DNA from: Acidobacteriota bacterium
Lineage (GTDB): Bacteria > Acidobacteriota > Terriglobia > Terriglobales > Acidobacteriaceae
Reading direction: 5' to 3'
Assembly: GCA_021816455.1 (NCBI GenBank)
Contig: JAKAXU010000007.1
Coordinates: 40,407 to 104,406, forward strand
DNA: 64,000 bases
Below the pieces are notes generated by a model. The model was not told the origin of the DNA and did no database searches. It saw only the letters and a program-made list of their open reading frames with translations. Made by a program: the position numbers and the translations under genes. Below, piece after piece: positions 1 through 9,891 of this stretch. Numbering within the stretch: the first letter of the stretch is position 1; every line of letters starts with the position of its first letter.

Positions 1-1
1 T

Positions 2-955
2 CGCTTCATCGAATCGACCGTTGCTTCGATCCGCGAAAAAGTCGGTTCAGGCCATGTGCTCTGCGCGCTTTCGGGTGGAGTCGATTCTTCGGTCGCCGCC
101 GTGCTGGTGCATCGAGCCATTGGCAGCCAGCTCACCTGCGTCTTTGTGAACAACGGAGTGCTGCGCAAAAACGAATTCGAGCAGGTCACGCGCAATCTGC
201 GGGAAAAACTGGGCTTGAATCTGGTGCCTATCGATGCTTCGGAGCGGTTTCTCGACCAACTCTCCGGAGTCACCGATCCGGAGACCAAGCGCAAGATCAT
301 CGGGCGCGAGTTCATCACTGTCTTTGAAGCCGAGGCCGAGCGCATTGCGGCGCAGGCGGGCAGAATCGACTGGCTGGTGCAGGGAACGCTTTACCCGGAC
401 GTGATCGAGTCGTCCAGCGTGCGCGGTCCGTCGCAGACGATCAAGAGTCATCACAACGTGGGCGGCCTGCCGGAGCGCATGAAGATGAAGCTCATCGAGC
501 CACTGCGCGATCTTTTCAAGGATGAAGTGCGCCGCATTGGCCGCGACCTGGGCATGCCGGAGGAGATTCTCGGTCGACAGCCGTTTCCTGGCCCGGGACT
601 GGCCGTGCGTATCGTGGGCGAGGTGACGCCGGAGCGCGTCGCCATCCTGCAGAATGCCGATGAAATCGTCGTAGGGGAGATCAAGGCTGCCGGGTTGTAT
701 TCGCAAATCTGGCAAAGCTTTGCCGTGCTGCTTCCGGTGCGCAGCGTCGGCGTGATGGGCGATCAACGTACGTACGCTTATACCTGCGCCATTCGCGCCG
801 TGCACTCCGAAGACGGCATGACGGCGGACTGGACGCCACTGCCACATGAGCTGCTCAAACGCATCTCCAATCGCATCGTGAACGAAGTGCGCGGCATCAA
901 TCGCGTGGTCTACGACATCACCTCCAAGCCGCCCGGCACGATCGAGTGGGAGTAG
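2..955 (+). CDS. guaA: GMP synthase (glutamine-hydrolysing), C-terminal part, 5' truncated by window edge
   Basis: This enzyme converts XMP to GMP using ATP and glutamine in cytosolic purine synthesis. The reading frame is open from base 2, so the gene begins upstream of the window; only the ATP-pyrophosphatase and dimerisation domains are present. The P-loop-like motif LSGGVDSS lies near the start of the visible part. The C-terminal half shows the family sequences [14 protein letters not shown] and [12 protein letters not shown], and the protein ends with the canonical TIEWE. The glutaminase domain is outside the window. The stop codon overlaps the start region of the downstream glycosyltransferase, suggesting co-transcription. 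Identity is certain from motif content. Confidence 0.97.
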   Translation, partial: RFIESTVASIREKVGSGHVLCALSGGVDSSVAAVLVHRAIGSQLTCVFVNNGVLRKNEFEQVTRNLREKLGLNLVPIDASERFLDQLSGVTDPETKRKIIGREFITVFEAEAERIAAQAGRIDWLVQGTLYPDVIESSSVRGPSQTIKSHHNVGGLPERMKMKLIEPLRDLFKDEVRRIGRDLGMPEEILGRQPFPGPGLAVRIVGEVTPERVAILQNADEIVVGEIKAAGLYSQIWQSFAVLLPVRSVGVMGDQRTYAYTCAIRAVHSEDGMTADWTPLPHELLKRISNRIVNEVRGINRVVYDITSKPPGTIEWE

Positions 956-2208
956 CGATGGTCCTGCTCAGCCATCCGACCGGGAACGCCAATGTCGCTG
1001 CGGTTGCCGAGGCGTTGCAGCAGGAAAATCTTCTGACAGCCTACTTCACCTGCATCCACTGGCGACCAGATGCGGCTTATGCGCGATGGGTTCCGGGCGG
1101 AGTGCGCCGGACGCTGGAGCGACGCGCGCGGGTGCGGATTCCGGCAGGGAAAATTCATACCAGACCGGGCAGGGAACTGGTTCGCAACCTGCTGCTCCGT
1201 ACAGGGGAAAACCGATTCGCTGCGGGCGAGGACAAGCCGTTTTCGATCGACGCTGTTTATCGCGATCTGGACCGACACATCACGCGGCGCCTGAGCGATT
1301 TTCCCGCGGTGCGCGCTGTTTACGCTTACGAAGACGGTGCGCTGGAGCAGTTCCGCGCAGCGAAGCAGCGTGGCCTGCGCTGCATCTACGACCTGCCCAT
1401 AGGTTACTGGCGCGCCAGCCGCGAGATCGCCGCCGAAGAGGCAGAACGGCGGCCTGAGTGGAAAAACACTCTGCAGGCGCTGGCCGACAGCGATGCCAAG
1501 TGCGCGCGCAAGGATGAAGAGCTTGCACTAGCCGACACCGTGCTCGTTCCCAGCAGCTTTGTGCGGCGCACGCTGGATCATTTTCCCGGCGCGCAGAAGC
1601 AGGTGATCGTCGCGCCGTTTGGTGTGCCGGCTGCCGCAGCATCTCCGCGTGCGATGACGGATCGCTCAAAACCACTGCGCGTGCTCTTCGTGGGCGGCCT
1701 GTCCCAGCGCAAAGGAATCGCCGATCTTTTCGAAGCGGTGGAGAAACTCGGCAGCGCGGTCACGCTTACTGTGATCGGGCGGAAGACAGCAGGGCTTTGC
1801 CCTTCTCTCGACGACTGTTGCCGGAGAGTTCGCTGGATTGCTTCACTGCCGCACGCGCAGGTGCTCGAAGAGATGCGCCGACACGATGTCTTCGTCTTCC
1901 CGTCCCTCTTTGAGGGGTTGGCGCTGGTGCTCGGTGAGGCCATTTCTCAGGGACTGCCGGTGATTACGACGCCGAACTCGGGCGGGGAAGATATTCTGCG
2001 CGATGGGGTGGACAGCTTCTTCGTGCCTATTCGCTCGCCAGAGGCGATTGCTGGACGGCTGCTACTCCTGCACGAGGACCGCAAATGGTTGAAGGCGATG
2101 AGCGATGCGGCGCTGGAGCGCGCCGGGGAACTGACCTGGGCTGCGTATCGGCGGCGAGTCGTTGCAGCGGTTCATACGGCTATCGAGAGACCGGTTTCGA
2201 CGACGTAG
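946..2208 (+). CDS. GT4-family glycosyltransferase
   Basis: A 420-residue GT-B fold glycosyltransferase; the acceptor and sugar are not predictable. The C-terminal half carries the family 4 nucleotide-sugar-binding pattern, with a beta-strand [13 protein letters not shown] followed by the E-x7-E type motif in [23 protein letters not shown] and then [11 protein letters not shown]. Two starts are possible: GTG at 946, overlapping the guaA stop by ten bases, or ATG at 958 just after it. Its 3' end overlaps the convergent minus-strand gene by about 29 bases. It lies far from the exopolysaccharide locus, so any link to that pathway is speculation. Confidence 0.85.
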   Translation: MGVAMVLLSHPTGNANVAAVAEALQQENLLTAYFTCIHWRPDAAYARWVPGGVRRTLERRARVRIPAGKIHTRPGRELVRNLLLRTGENRFAAGEDKPFSIDAVYRDLDRHITRRLSDFPAVRAVYAYEDGALEQFRAAKQRGLRCIYDLPIGYWRASREIAAEEAERRPEWKNTLQALADSDAKCARKDEELALADTVLVPSSFVRRTLDHFPGAQKQVIVAPFGVPAAAASPRAMTDRSKPLRVLFVGGLSQRKGIADLFEAVEKLGSAVTLTVIGRKTAGLCPSLDDCCRRVRWIASLPHAQVLEEMRRHDVFVFPSLFEGLALVLGEAISQGLPVITTPNSGGEDILRDGVDSFFVPIRSPEAIAGRLLLLHEDRKWLKAMSDAALERAGELTWAAYRRRVVAAVHTAIERPVSTT

Positions 2209-3679
2209 AGGGAGGGATTGCGCCGAGTTGAGGTTTCAGAATCGGCGCATTCAGCGGCGCGGTGTCGATGTCGATGCGCGTTCCCTGTGGGAAGGCAATC
2301 TCGTGCCCATGCCGCAGCCATGTGGAGCTGATCGAGAGACCCACGGCATAGAATCCGATTCCCGCGGCGAGAGAACGAGATCCGGCGGCGAGGCCAGCGA
2401 TGCGACCGGCAGCACCGAAGCCGTTGGAGGCAGCGCCGGTCTGTGCAGTCATATTCCCATCCGTGTCCAGCGCATGTCCGGCCAGCAGGCCCATCGCAAT
2501 GGGCGCAAGCACGCTGCCGTTGCTCTTGCCGGAGACGTTGCCCTCGGCGTCCATGTTCATCTGCTTACCGCCGTTAGCCATTGCGCTGGTGACCGAGCCT
2601 TGCACGGTCTGCGTCGCTCCGGCGGGCATCTTCAACTGTTGAAAGCTGAAGCGCAGATGTCCGCTGCGGCCAAAGGATCGAGCGGCTTTGCTGGTGGTTA
2701 CGCGGCCCAACAGCTCGGCTCCCTGAGGAATCTTTAGCTGGTGCTGCGCATCATAGGTCGGCTCCACGACGCGTGCTTTGATGGCGTCCCCTGCTTTGGA
2801 CGAGCGGGAACTGATCGGAGTCTCCAGTTCGGCGTGAATCAGCCAGTGCGGTCCGGGATCGGCAGCCGCCGGGGTGGGCTTTTGCGGCTGGGGCTTGCGT
2901 TTGGCGCGTTTTTTGTGCGGCTTTTGCGGCGGAGTGAAGACCGTAGGCTGACCGGAAGCCTGCAACTGATGGACGGCCAGCGAGTCGGTCAGGGGGAAGC
3001 TCCATGTGGCGCCTGCGTTAATCTGCTCCGGATGGTAGGGGAGCTGCTGATAGAACGCAACTTTCAGCCGGTTGCCCAATCCCGGCGAGGTCAGGAAGTC
3101 CTTGGTGGCCGCAGCCCGCTGCCGCAATGCGCTCCATGCTCGCGCAAACAGCGAGTGCCGCTTGTTGGTAGCACTGGCCGCGAGGGAAACCATGGGCAGC
3201 CCCGCCTGTGCCGCATCTGCATGAATCGCAACCGCGCCGCCGCTGGTCTCGATCGAGTCAAAGCGTACCATCGGATGATGGATCGGGGTGAAGTCTCCAT
3301 TGAGTTTTGCCCAGATACGGGCCGATTTGTCCGGTGTCAGAGCTTCCAGGTGCCCCCGCAGCAGTGTGCCCTTCGGCAGCACAAGCGCGTTGTTCACGTA
3401 AATGGGCGCCAACAGTTGGCCATCGATGACGGTGCCCTTCTTCATCGGATAAACGCGCGTGGCCGAGACGCTCAGGTAGGTTCCTTTGGCGATGGCTGCC
3501 GGCGGCAACGGCTTGACCGGAGGTGCAGCAACGACCGGAGGTGTAGCTACGACCGGAGGTGCCGCGGGTGGATTTGGGCGTTTGTGAAGCGTCTGAGCGC
3601 AGGCTACCGCCGCCATTCCTGCCAGAATCAGCGCAGTTCCCCCAGCCTTCCATCCATGGGACATTCTGTTCGACCGCAA
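2180..3679 (-). CDS. Secreted proline-rich protein with two related domains, function unknown
   Basis: A 499-residue protein starting at TTG (3679) or the internal ATG at 3664. An N-terminal hydrophobic segment (ALILAGMAAVACA) looks like a Sec signal peptide and is followed by a Pro/Ala/Val repeat linker (PPVVATPPVVAAPPV). Two stretches resemble each other: one near residues 67-165 (GTYLSVSATRVYPMKKGTVI...VLPKGTLLRGHL) and one near residues 275-350 (LIHAELETPISSRSSKAGDAI...KIPQGAELLGRV). Both contain an entry strand, a 'G..I.a.v..P' step and a 'lP.G..l.G.v' turn, reminiscent of the TrbI/VirB10 core, although no other conjugation gene is present. A Lys-rich basic segment (KPHKKRAKRKPQPQK) separates them. 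I do not assign a function. Confidence 0.75.
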   Translation of the reverse strand: MRSNRMSHGWKAGGTALILAGMAAVACAQTLHKRPNPPAAPPVVATPPVVAAPPVKPLPPAAIAKGTYLSVSATRVYPMKKGTVIDGQLLAPIYVNNALVLPKGTLLRGHLEALTPDKSARIWAKLNGDFTPIHHPMVRFDSIETSGGAVAIHADAAQAGLPMVSLAASATNKRHSLFARAWSALRQRAAATKDFLTSPGLGNRLKVAFYQQLPYHPEQINAGATWSFPLTDSLAVHQLQASGQPTVFTPPQKPHKKRAKRKPQPQKPTPAAADPGPHWLIHAELETPISSRSSKAGDAIKARVVEPTYDAQHQLKIPQGAELLGRVTTSKAARSFGRSGHLRFSFQQLKMPAGATQTVQGSVTSAMANGGKQMNMDAEGNVSGKSNGSVLAPIAMGLLAGHALDTDGNMTAQTGAASNGFGAAGRIAGLAAGSRSLAAGIGFYAVGLSISSTWLRHGHEIAFPQGTRIDIDTAPLNAPILKPQLGAIPPSTSSKPVSR

Positions 3680-3808
3680 GTGACCCCCGCAGAATCGTTT
3701 CTCACGGTATCAGACTGCGCGTTTTGAACGAAGAAAGCAAACCTGTCGCAGGATCGGTCGTAGAGCTGCGGATTCGGTCCTCGTACGGGCAGCATTTAGA
3801 CTGAAAAG

Positions 3809-5134
3809 GTGACTACCCCTGTCAAAGCTGTGCGCGGCACACGCGACCTGCTGCCGCCGGAAACCGCGCTCTGGAGCCGGATCGAAGCCACGGCGCGCGA
3901 GGTCTTCGCGCGATACAACTTCGGCGAGATTCGCACCCCGATCTTCGAGGAGACAACGCTGTTTGCGCGTGGAGTCGGCGAGGAAACCGACATCGTTTCC
4001 AAGGAGATGTATACGTGGGAGGATCGCGCTCGCGCACAATCGGAAAAGACGCAAAGCCTGACATTGCGCCCGGAGAACACGGCCGGCGTGGTGCGCGCCT
4101 ACATCGAGCACAAGCTGAGTGAGACCGGCCAGTTGCAGAAGCTCTTCTACATCGGTCCGCAATTTCGTCGCGAACGTCCGCAGAAGGGTCGTTACCGGCA
4201 GTTTTTTCAGATTGGAGCCGAGGTCATCGGACCGCCGCACGCAGGATCAGAGTCGCCGCTGCGCGATGCCGAGGTGCTGGAGATGCTGGCTTCCCTGCTG
4301 GAGGAGCTGGGCATTGAGGGCTGGACACTACGGCTGAACTCCGTCGGTTCGGCCTCTGACCGTCCCGCCTATCTGGCAAAGTTGCGCGAAGCGATTGCTC
4401 CGGTGGCGCATAGGATGTGCGCTGACTGCCAGCGCCGCGCGGAGACCAATCCGCTGCGTGTGTTGGACTGCAAGGTCGCCGAAGATCAGGAGATCATCGA
4501 GAGCCTGCCGCGCATCGCCGATTCGCTGGATGAAGCCAGCCGCGCGCACTTTGCCGCCGTCTGCGCGGCGCTGGAAGCGGCCCGAGTGCCGTATACGCTC
4601 GACCATCGCCTGGTGCGCGGGCTGGATTACTACACGCGCACGACCTTCGAGTTCACGCACGGAGGACTGGGCGCACAGAATGCGCTGCTGGGTGGAGGAC
4701 GTTACGACGGGCTGAGCGAGGCGATCGGCGGACCCAAGGCTCCCGGCATCGGCTTCGCCATCGGTCAGGATCGGCTGGTGCTCACGCTGCAGGCGCAGGA
4801 ACAAGAGGAGGCAGAGCGCGCCGATGCCTGGGTTGCTCCGGTGGGCGAAGCGCAGAATCCGGCCTCACTTGCACTGGCCCGCGAGCTACGCCGGGCTGGG
4901 CTGCGCGTGGAACTGGGCGACGGCGGTTTTCGCGTTCGCAAGTCGATGGAAGTGGCCGACAGGCAGGCGCGCCGGATCATTCTGCTCGGCGAGGATGAGC
5001 TTGCATCGGGCGTGCTCACCGTAAAGGATTTTTCCACGGCAGTACAAACAAAAATTCCGCGTGCAGAGCTTGCTGCGCATCTGCTGGCTGCGCGCGCAGA
5101 AGCGAAACAAAAGAAGGAAAAACAGCGTGCTTGA
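3809..5134 (+). CDS. hisS: Histidyl-tRNA synthetase
   Basis: A class II aminoacyl-tRNA synthetase charging tRNA-His in the cytosol; 441 residues is usual for bacterial HisRS. Visible motifs include the N-terminal VRGTRDLLP, motif 2 [20 protein letters not shown], the histidine-binding HisA motif [15 protein letters not shown] and motif 3-like [13 protein letters not shown], where the usual Glu of G(x)ER is Asp. The last roughly 90 residues are the anticodon-binding domain ([20 protein letters not shown]). The start is GTG at 3809 with only a weak purine run in front. Its last codons overlap aspS by eight bases, so the two synthetases are translationally coupled. Confidence 0.96.
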   Translation: MTTPVKAVRGTRDLLPPETALWSRIEATAREVFARYNFGEIRTPIFEETTLFARGVGEETDIVSKEMYTWEDRARAQSEKTQSLTLRPENTAGVVRAYIEHKLSETGQLQKLFYIGPQFRRERPQKGRYRQFFQIGAEVIGPPHAGSESPLRDAEVLEMLASLLEELGIEGWTLRLNSVGSASDRPAYLAKLREAIAPVAHRMCADCQRRAETNPLRVLDCKVAEDQEIIESLPRIADSLDEASRAHFAAVCAALEAARVPYTLDHRLVRGLDYYTRTTFEFTHGGLGAQNALLGGGRYDGLSEAIGGPKAPGIGFAIGQDRLVLTLQAQEQEEAERADAWVAPVGEAQNPASLALARELRRAGLRVELGDGGFRVRKSMEVADRQARRIILLGEDELASGVLTVKDFSTAVQTKIPRAELAAHLLAARAEAKQKKEKQRA

Positions 5135-7001
5135 TTTTCTTGGAGACCTGAAACGAACCCATCTCTGCGGCGAACTGCGAGCCGCGCATGCGGGCGAGGA
5201 TGTCCTCCTCATGGGCTGGGTCAATCGTCGCCGTGATCACGGCAATCTCATCTTTCTGGACCTGCGCGACCGCAGCGGCATTGCGCAGATTGTGCTTGAT
5301 CGCGATCTGACGCCGGAAGGCCATGCGAAAGGCGAAGCGATTCGCCCGGAGTATGTCGTTGCCGCGATGGGCAGGGTGCGTCTGCGCGGTGCGGCGGCCG
5401 TCAATCCAAAGATGGCCACCGGCGAAGTCGAGATCGTTGCTTCGCAGCTCTTTGTCTTGAATGACGCGAAACTGGCACCGTTTTCACCCGCCGAGGAAGC
5501 CATCGTCAACGAGGAGGTGCGGCTGAAGCATCGCTATGTCGATCTGCGCCGCGCGGAGATGCAGCGCAACTTCTGGCTGCGCCACCGCATCACGCTGGCT
5601 ATCCGGCAGAGCCTCTCCGATCTTGGCTTTCTGGAGATTGAGACGCCGATTTTGACCAAGTCCACGCCGGAGGGAGCGCGCGATTTTCTGGTTCCCAGCC
5701 GCGTTCATCCGGGCGAGTTTTACGCGCTGCCGCAGTCGCCGCAGATCTTCAAGCAGATTTTGATGATCTCCGGCTTCGATCGCTACTTCCAGATTGCACG
5801 CTGTTTCCGCGACGAAGACCTGCGCGCCGACCGCCAGCTTGAGTTCACGCAGGTTGATCTGGAGATGAGCTTCCCGCGCGAAGAAGATGTCTTCGCGGTG
5901 GTGGAGCAGTTCCTGGCCGCCGGTTTTGCCGCTGCGGGCGTTCGATTGCCCGTCCCGTTTCCGCGTATTCCATGGGATGAGTCGATGCGCCGCTTCGGTG
6001 TGGACAAGCCGGATCTACGGCTGCCCGGACTCACTGATATGCGCGCGGCCTTCAGCGATGCGGAGATCGCCGCGCTCCAGCTTGATCCGGACCTGCCCAT
6101 CGTCGCTCTGCGCATTCCGCGGGTCGGCCAGCTCAGCCGCAAGGAGCGCGAAGACAACCATCCGCTCTTCGACGCCAGAAAAGGTGCGAAGTTCATTGAC
6201 GACCTGAAGCGGCTGGAAAAGGGATTTCCGCACATCGTCGCTGCTTTGCGGGAGCGGACCGGAGCCTCCGAGGAGGATTTTGTCGTCCTCCTTGCCGGTG
6301 ACCCTGCGCACCCGATCAAAGCCTCGGATACAAAGATTTCCGGACGGCTTTCAGAGCGGGAAATTGCGGTGTATGCGGCAGCCGGCGCCTTCCGCGTCGA
6401 GCTGGCGAAGAAGTACGCCGACCGCCACGGAGCTTTCGCTGTCACGCAGTCGGTGGTTGCCGCGGCAGATCCGCTCAGCGGCTCGCTTACGGACGGCGCA
6501 CAGGCCTTCCAGCCCATCTGGGTCACGGATTTCCCGATGTTCGAGCACGATGCGGAGACGGGAAAATGGATGCCCGCGCATCATCCTTTCACCTCGCCGC
6601 ACGATGCCGATATCGACCGGCTCTTCACCGATCCGGCCACGGTGCGCGCGCGCTGCTATGACCTGGCAATGAACGGCCTGGAGCTGGGTTCCGGCTCCAT
6701 CCGGATTCACCGTCAGGATGTGCAGCGGCAGATATTCGACGCGCTCGGCATCACACCCGAAGAGGCGCGCCTGCGCTTTGGATTCTTCCTCGACGCGCTC
6801 GAATACGGCACGCCGCCGCACGGCGGCATCGCGCTGGGTCTGGATCGCATTGCGATGCTGCTTGCCGGGGCGCCCAGCCTGCGCGAAGTAATTGCCTTCC
6901 CGAAGACGGCGCGCGCCATCGATGTGATGGTGGATGCGCCGACCCCGGTGAGCGAGCAGCAACTGCGAGAGCTGCATCTGCGTGTGGCGCTGAAAAGCTG
7001 A
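5127..7001 (+). CDS. aspS: Aspartyl-tRNA synthetase
   Basis: A class II synthetase charging tRNA-Asp; the bacterial-type enzyme is about 590-620 residues, matching the 624 obtained from GTG 5127. The ORF track extends to 5061, but those 22 codons lie inside hisS, whereas GTG 5127 has AAGGAAAA upstream and begins [16 protein letters not shown], the normal N-terminus. Visible parts are the OB-fold anticodon domain ([23 protein letters not shown]), motif 2 region ([31 protein letters not shown]), the bacterial GAD insertion in the middle, and motif 3 ([15 protein letters not shown]). Some bacterial AspRS also charge tRNA-Asn; sequence reading alone cannot decide that here. Confidence 0.96.
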   Translation: MLDFLGDLKRTHLCGELRAAHAGEDVLLMGWVNRRRDHGNLIFLDLRDRSGIAQIVLDRDLTPEGHAKGEAIRPEYVVAAMGRVRLRGAAAVNPKMATGEVEIVASQLFVLNDAKLAPFSPAEEAIVNEEVRLKHRYVDLRRAEMQRNFWLRHRITLAIRQSLSDLGFLEIETPILTKSTPEGARDFLVPSRVHPGEFYALPQSPQIFKQILMISGFDRYFQIARCFRDEDLRADRQLEFTQVDLEMSFPREEDVFAVVEQFLAAGFAAAGVRLPVPFPRIPWDESMRRFGVDKPDLRLPGLTDMRAAFSDAEIAALQLDPDLPIVALRIPRVGQLSRKEREDNHPLFDARKGAKFIDDLKRLEKGFPHIVAALRERTGASEEDFVVLLAGDPAHPIKASDTKISGRLSEREIAVYAAAGAFRVELAKKYADRHGAFAVTQSVVAAADPLSGSLTDGAQAFQPIWVTDFPMFEHDAETGKWMPAHHPFTSPHDADIDRLFTDPATVRARCYDLAMNGLELGSGSIRIHRQDVQRQIFDALGITPEEARLRFGFFLDALEYGTPPHGGIALGLDRIAMLLAGAPSLREVIAFPKTARAIDVMVDAPTPVSEQQLRELHLRVALKS

Positions 7002-7022
7002 GCGGTCACGCGCAGTCTGTGC

Positions 7023-7050
7023 GCATGGCTCAGTGAGTGCTGAGCCATGC
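7023..7050. terminator. Perfect 11-bp hairpin between convergent aspS and the aminopeptidase
   Basis: GCATGGCTCAG and CTGAGCCATGC form a perfect 11-bp stem around the six-base loop TGAGTG. It includes the stop codon and last codons of the minus-strand aminopeptidase gene and lies 22 bases after the aspS stop. There is no clear T tract on either side, so termination in both directions is an inference from position. Confidence 0.55.
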
Positions 7051-9642
7051 CTCCAGGTTTGCCTGCTGATTGGCGCGCAGAGTCGTGCAGTCGCCGATTT
7101 GATCCGTTGCCCGCGCCAGCGCGTGCGCAGACGAAGGCACCCGATGCGCGGCGAAGAAGCTCGTCACCTGCTGCTGCATTTCTGCGGAGCAGAAGTGCCC
7201 GGTGGAGCCGACCATCGATGCGCCGGAGCTTGCAGTCAACTGCGCCAGAACGGCGGAGAATTGATTCTGGATAAACTTCCAGGCCACCGTCTGCGTGCTT
7301 CGGTTGATCAACTCGATCTCCAGCATTGAGGCCACATCCTGATTGCGGACGCGACCGGAGACGGAGTATTCGAGGGCGCGGGTTTCGAGCGCGGGATACT
7401 GAAATCGAGCGAGCGCGCGCAGCGAACTGGAACGGATTTGCGGGTTGCCTGAGTTTTCGGCCAAATGCTGCAACCGGTCAAAGAGTTTCCGGTCGCCAAA
7501 GCGGGAGGCGATTTCAAGCGCGTTCTGCGCGAGCGTGGGATCCGTGCTGGCGGGGTCGGCGAGATTCTGCGCGGTAATCTGTTTTGCTTCGGCGATGAGA
7601 GATTTGTCTTCGCCTGTTCCGGCGACGAAACGCAGCAACTCGGCGCGAAGCTCGCGCGTCTCAGGCGAGTCAGCTTTCGAGGGTGCGCCGAGGCGTTGAT
7701 ACGCTGGCCCATAGACACGGCGTATCCATGCAGAGAGCTGCGAGCGGTCGGAGTCCGTGGCCGCCACGCGCTCGGCGATGGCATTCACATCCTCGATCAC
7801 CGTACGCACGACCTCAGAGTTGCTGTCGTCAGCCATGCGCGCGGCAAGATTGAGAAAGTCGCCGACCTTTGCCTCGTTCGCCTGTGCCAGCGCCCAGGAG
7901 TCGCCCAGCAGGCTGATGCGCTCCTCCGGCGTCAAAGTGGATTCGGCCTCTGTGGCCAGCGTATGCAGTGTTGCCGCAGCGTACTGCGTACGATAGTAGC
8001 CCTTCCCGCCGGCATTCAGGAAGCTGTCGTGGGTGGCCGCCAGCCTCTGCTGCGGCTGGTCAAGGAGCTGGCAGTTCTGCCCGTTTCCGTCAGCCACGCA
8101 CACCGGGATTTCCCAGGTCTGCGGCTTTGCCGTAACACCTGGATTCAGGAAAAATCGCTGCTGCGTGACGGCGACCGCGCCGTTAACCGCATCGCTCACC
8201 TTCACGATCGGCACGCCGGGCTGCACAACAAAGCTGGCCATGATCCGGTCAATCGGCTTATGGCTCGCGGCCGTCTGCGCATTCCAGAAGTCCTCTGCCG
8301 TCGCGTTGCCGTAAAGGTGCGCCGCCAGATAGTTGTGCACTCCCTGGCGGAAGACCTCTTTGCCTTCGTAGTTCTCCATCATCAGCAGCACTGCCCCGGC
8401 CTTGCCGTAGCTGATGCCGTCGAACATTTCGTTGATCTCGTCCGGTGTGTTGGCCTCCGCGCGAATCGTGCGCGTCACGCGGCGCGCGTCCAGGTTCAGC
8501 GTCGTCTGCGTATTCGCGGCGACCGACTGGCTGATCTTCCACTCCGGCTTCCATGCCTCCACAGGCTTGTTCTCCATCCACGTGGCAAAGCCTTCGTTCA
8601 GCCAGATGTTATTCCACCACTCCATCGTCACCATGTCGCCAAACCACTGATGCGCCATCTCGTGCGCCACCACGGAGGCCACGCGCTTCAGCGCGTCCAC
8701 GGAGGCGTGCTGCTCATCCACCAGCAGGTCGGTTTCGCGATAGGTGATCGCTCCGAAATTCTCCATCGCGCCGGCTTCAAAGTCCGGCAGCGCGATCATG
8801 TCCAGCTTGGGCATCGGATAGCGAATGCCGAAGTAGGTGTTGTAGTAATGCAGCACAAACTCAGCGGCCTTCAGAGCAAAGCGTCCATACTGTACCTGGT
8901 CCGGAGTGGCGCAGGCGCGGATTGGCACGCCATCGCTGGACCCGGAAACGCACTGGAAGTCCCCCACTAGAAACGCCACCAGATAGGTGGACATGCGTGG
9001 CGTCACGGCGAAGTGCAGCGCGTGCCTGGCGCCGCTATCCACCGGTGTGTCGCTCACGATGTTGGTGTTGGAGATGGCCGTATCGCCTTTGTCCACTACC
9101 AGCGTCACGTCAAAGGTGGCCTTCATCGCCGGCTCATCAAAACAAGGGAAAGCGCGTCGGGCGTCGGTGGACTCAAACTGTGTGACGGCGTAGTTGCGAC
9201 GGGCGGTTTTGGAAAGATAAAAACCGCGTAGTTCCCCGTTCAGCGTACCGGTGAAGGCAATGTGCAGCCGGTGTTCCCCGGCGCTGATTGTGCGGGGAAA
9301 GTGCAGCGTGGCCTGTTGTTCCCCTTCATCCAGCGTCACGCTGCCAGTCAACTTCTGGCCGTTGTCGTCGATGCTCACTTTGCTGAATTGAATCTCAATT
9401 GCATTCAGCGTGATGGAATCGCTCGGCGTCGCCAGCTTGACTGCGATGGTCTCGCTGCCGGCATAGACGGCTTTCTGCAGATCGGGTGTCAGGCGCAGTG
9501 TATAGTGCAGCGGCGTGACCGTCTTTGGCAGGCGCTGCGCGCGCGCCGTCATGGTGCAGCCGAGCGAGAGGGCCGCGATGGCCAATATGAGTGTGTTCCT
9601 CCGCCAGCTCTGCCAGCGGCAATTCATCCAGTTCCGTTGCAT
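7030..9642 (-). CDS. Secreted M1-family zinc aminopeptidase
   Basis: A gluzincin metallopeptidase removing N-terminal residues from peptides. The ATG at 9642 is preferred over the longer ORF because GAGGAGAT precedes it and the product then starts with a signal peptide (RRNTLILAIAALSLGC...ARAQ), placing it outside the cytoplasm; 870 residues result. The N-terminal beta-sandwich is followed by the substrate motif GAMENFG (about residue 291) and the zinc site HEMAHQWFGDM (about 327) with its third ligand in NEGFATW. The C-terminal ERAP1-like helical domain occupies the last 350 residues. Some residues around the signal cleavage site resemble a poor lipobox, so lipidation is possible but unlikely. 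Confidence 0.92.
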   Translation of the reverse strand: MQRNWMNCRWQSWRRNTLILAIAALSLGCTMTARAQRLPKTVTPLHYTLRLTPDLQKAVYAGSETIAVKLATPSDSITLNAIEIQFSKVSIDDNGQKLTGSVTLDEGEQQATLHFPRTISAGEHRLHIAFTGTLNGELRGFYLSKTARRNYAVTQFESTDARRAFPCFDEPAMKATFDVTLVVDKGDTAISNTNIVSDTPVDSGARHALHFAVTPRMSTYLVAFLVGDFQCVSGSSDGVPIRACATPDQVQYGRFALKAAEFVLHYYNTYFGIRYPMPKLDMIALPDFEAGAMENFGAITYRETDLLVDEQHASVDALKRVASVVAHEMAHQWFGDMVTMEWWNNIWLNEGFATWMENKPVEAWKPEWKISQSVAANTQTTLNLDARRVTRTIRAEANTPDEINEMFDGISYGKAGAVLLMMENYEGKEVFRQGVHNYLAAHLYGNATAEDFWNAQTAASHKPIDRIMASFVVQPGVPIVKVSDAVNGAVAVTQQRFFLNPGVTAKPQTWEIPVCVADGNGQNCQLLDQPQQRLAATHDSFLNAGGKGYYRTQYAAATLHTLATEAESTLTPEERISLLGDSWALAQANEAKVGDFLNLAARMADDSNSEVVRTVIEDVNAIAERVAATDSDRSQLSAWIRRVYGPAYQRLGAPSKADSPETRELRAELLRFVAGTGEDKSLIAEAKQITAQNLADPASTDPTLAQNALEIASRFGDRKLFDRLQHLAENSGNPQIRSSSLRALARFQYPALETRALEYSVSGRVRNQDVASMLEIELINRSTQTVAWKFIQNQFSAVLAQLTASSGASMVGSTGHFCSAEMQQQVTSFFAAHRVPSSAHALARATDQIGDCTTLRANQQANLEAWLSTH

Positions 9643-9891
9643 GAAATCTCCTCGTGGTGACAGCCAAGTTACTGCAAATGCGGGCGCGTGATTGCGGATG
9701 CATTCGACGCCGCGCTTCATGTTCCTTCGCAAGCATCTTTACACGTAGGGGCCATCGACTGCACCCTCTGCAAACTCGCATCGCGTTGCTCGCAGATACG
9801 GTTCTGAAGTTGCACAGGATGCGACTGTGCGTCGGCCTGTCGCCTCTGCTACGCTGAGTCGTTACGCATCTGCAACCGGAGCCATATCCTG

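Noticed and set aside
2180-3679. Conjugation or type IV secretion gene
   Set aside because: The VirB10 resemblance is weak and no other mating or secretion gene is nearby, so only a neutral call is made.
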